Assembly: GCA_016987375.1 (NCBI GenBank)
Contig: PJRA01000403.1
Span: 13,484-77,483 of the forward strand
Direction of reading: 5' to 3'
Length of the DNA: 64,000 nt
From: Brachionus koreanus
Lineage: Eukaryota; Rotifera; Eurotatoria; Ploima; Brachionidae
A program made the position numbers and the translations under genes. Position 1 is the stretch's first letter. The number at the start of each line of letters is the position of its first letter. Shown here in pieces: positions 62,301-64,000 of the stretch. Below the pieces are notes generated by a model. The model saw only the letters and a program-made list of their open reading frames with translations, was not told the DNA's origin and did not search any database.

Positions 62301-63451
62301 AAAAGCATAATGCAATAGTTTCTAAAGTATTTTAAACTCATTTTATTTTTCATACTTAGATCAAAAATTTCAAGTCCTATTCAACTTCCTTTTTATTTGG
62401 TCTATTAAATAAAAAGTATATACGGTAGGACAAATTAAATCAAATTTGGTAAAAAGCAATCGAAATATATTTATTTTGGTTAAATCTAAATTTGAGATAT
62501 GTTCTTTGTTTGATTTAAAAAAAAAAAGTCTAGCAGTGATGAAAATTTTACAGACCTGTTCTGAACCTTAATGAACAGAAAAACTTTTTATACTGAGTTA
62601 GACAATTTATTCTAAATAATAATTAAAATCAATTGTTCTTTTATATTTTTTAAAAAACTATCCAAATATTTTGAAAATAAAATTAAATCTTTTATCATGA
62701 TTCTTGAAAAACTGGTCAAAAAGCGTCTCTAAAATTTTTAATAATTTTTTTTTTTTGAATAAAAATAAATTTTAATTTAAAGAAAAAAAGTGCAATTTTT
62801 TTTCCAACCAAAATTGTATCACAAACAAAAAAAGCTTTTAATTATGGTTGAAAACCTAAAAAAATTCAATATTCTTTTAGATTAAGAAAAAAGCCAATTT
62901 TAAACTCAATTTATCTGATAAAATTCTAATTTTTTTTGAGGTTAATTATTTATTGTTAGATGAATCCTTTGGTACAATATTTTGTTTTATATCATTCAAT
63001 GTTCATAAAAATATGTCATTCAATTTATAGTTTTAATTTTGATTGAAAAATCTTTTTCGAACTTGGCGAGATTCTACTAAAATTTATCCAGCTACAAGTT
63101 TCATTGAATAAATTATTAATGACAATAGATTCCAAAAATGTATCTAGACACTTGAAACATGAGACCTAATTAGAAAATCAAAAAAAAAAAAAATTAAAAA
63201 GATAAGAAAAAACAATTTCGATAAAAGAAAAGCTTCCATTTTCTGATTATTTATAAAGGTTTCAAAATATTTAACTATTTATTTAATTTTGTGTTATTTA
63301 ATAGATAAATCATGGATAAAATAATGATAAAATTAAATAAAGTGCATTTAACCTCAATCAAACCTAAAATCTCATTTTACAAAAACTAATCAAATCTAAA
63401 AAGAAGAAAACAATAAAAAAAAGGAAAAAAAAAATATCCTAGAATAGACAA
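59359..63451. other. 4 kb spacer, no confident gene
   Basis: Mostly A/T-rich. At 59704 an ATG opens MENNIPNLISIANARYCYH before a stop, and at about 60042 a strong acceptor-like TTTTTTCTGTAG precedes a frame containing LQEMFDLQTMEEETKSQKHI and a stop at 60156. These could be exons of a small plus-strand gene divergent from the ankyrin gene, but I could not join them convincingly. Nothing is recognised from 60160 to 63451. Confidence 0.35.
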
Positions 63452-63524
63452 GCCCGGCTAGCTCAGTCGGTAGAGCATGGGACTCTTAATCCCAGGGTCG
63501 TGGGTTCGAGCCCCACGTTGGGCG
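63452..63524 (+). tRNA. tRNA-Lys-CTT: tRNA-Lys (anticodon CTT), third copy
   Basis: Base-for-base identical to 24528-24600, with anticodon CTT, intact A and B boxes and a seven-T polymerase III stop shortly after. The flanks match only in the short AATTTTTTT tail. Confidence 0.97.
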
Positions 63525-64000
63525 AATTTTTTTCATTTTCTACTTAAAAATTTTAACCATAGTTAACACATATTTTTTAAATTGTCTGACTTATCTAAAC
63601 TTTTAAGAATAAAAAATTTAATCTTGTAAATTTCAAAATTTTAATATCTGGATTTTATCCTCTTTGATAACATTTTATAAAGCTTAGATAATCAAAAGGT
63701 TAATAAATTAAAATTCTACGCTTGTTGAGTTTGATATTTTTATTACAGCCAGGTAATTTAAATAGAATTTATCAGATTGGAATTTGTATCTAAATAATTT
63801 TTCTTTTTTTAAAATGAAAACTAGTTTTGATTTTTTATTCCGTAAAAAAAAATTCCAAAATGACTTAATTGAAAAGACCTTATTGTCAAGAGTACTTGGT
63901 CTTTTTGACATTACAGCTTTGGGTAATTAAAAATTAAAAAAATTATAAATGCTTTAATATTATTTATCAAGGCATTTCTGCAACACTTGGGTCGGGTATA
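63525..64000. other. Right edge; possible exon beginning at the border
   Basis: A/T-rich until the last 30 or so bases, which become richer in G and C. TTTATCAAG at 63965-63973 could be a plus-strand acceptor leading into an open frame that continues past the window. On the minus strand an ATG at 63911 opens MSKRPSTLDNK ahead of a GT. Neither can be confirmed from this window. Confidence 0.25.

Noticed and set aside
1..64000. CRISPR array, bacterial operon, phage or integrated virus
   Set aside because: No regularly spaced repeats, no bacterial-type gene packing and no viral structural or replication genes were seen; the genes are spliced animal genes.

Overview
The window is nuclear DNA of an animal. 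It is strongly AT-rich, with long A/T-rich spacers, GT-AG introns and polyA-type gene ends, and no bacterial-style operons. The genes are animal ones: cytospin (SPECC1L), TBCEL, TMEM120, lunapark, KIAA2013, ALG8 and a SUEL/CUB/C-type-lectin receptor. Most introns are only about 50-80 bases; a few run to 0.2-3 kb. The phylum cannot be fixed from this window. Short introns and extreme AT content would suit a small invertebrate such as a rotifer, but that is inference.

Layout. 1-839 (-): 5' part of an SLC25A26-like S-adenosylmethionine carrier, running off the left edge. 8337-10034 (+): intronless TBCEL. 12476-24039: a compact cluster of ALG8 (-), TMEM120 (+), lunapark LNPK (-) and the KIAA2013 homologue (-), all membrane proteins tied to the ER. 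24528-24817: two identical tRNA-Lys(CTT) genes facing each other, with a third identical copy at 63452-63524. 27368-33846 (-): a large low-complexity protein I do not recognise, with a 3 kb intron. 36922-42212 (+): cytospin/SPECC1L with a C-terminal calponin-homology domain. 52822-55282 (+): a single-pass SUEL-CUB-CTLD receptor. 57399-59358 (-): an ankyrin-repeat protein.

Mobile DNA is present as relics: a non-LTR reverse transcriptase fragment near 11 kb, two mariner fragments (25.8-26.4 and 42.65-43.1 kb), a Tc1-like fragment near 30.4 kb inside an intron, and a 212-bp element bounded by TTAA with piggyBac-like ends at 43261-43472.

Exon structures were rebuilt by hand. Each junction was chosen because the splice sites are GT-AG, the reading phase is kept, and, where the family is known, the joined protein matches it. 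Total lengths were checked to be multiples of three. No search or alignment could be run. I found no clear sign of a wholly new biological system. The strongest novelties are the divergent carrier, the receptor architecture, the large unknown protein, the tRNA inverted pair and the TTAA-bounded element.
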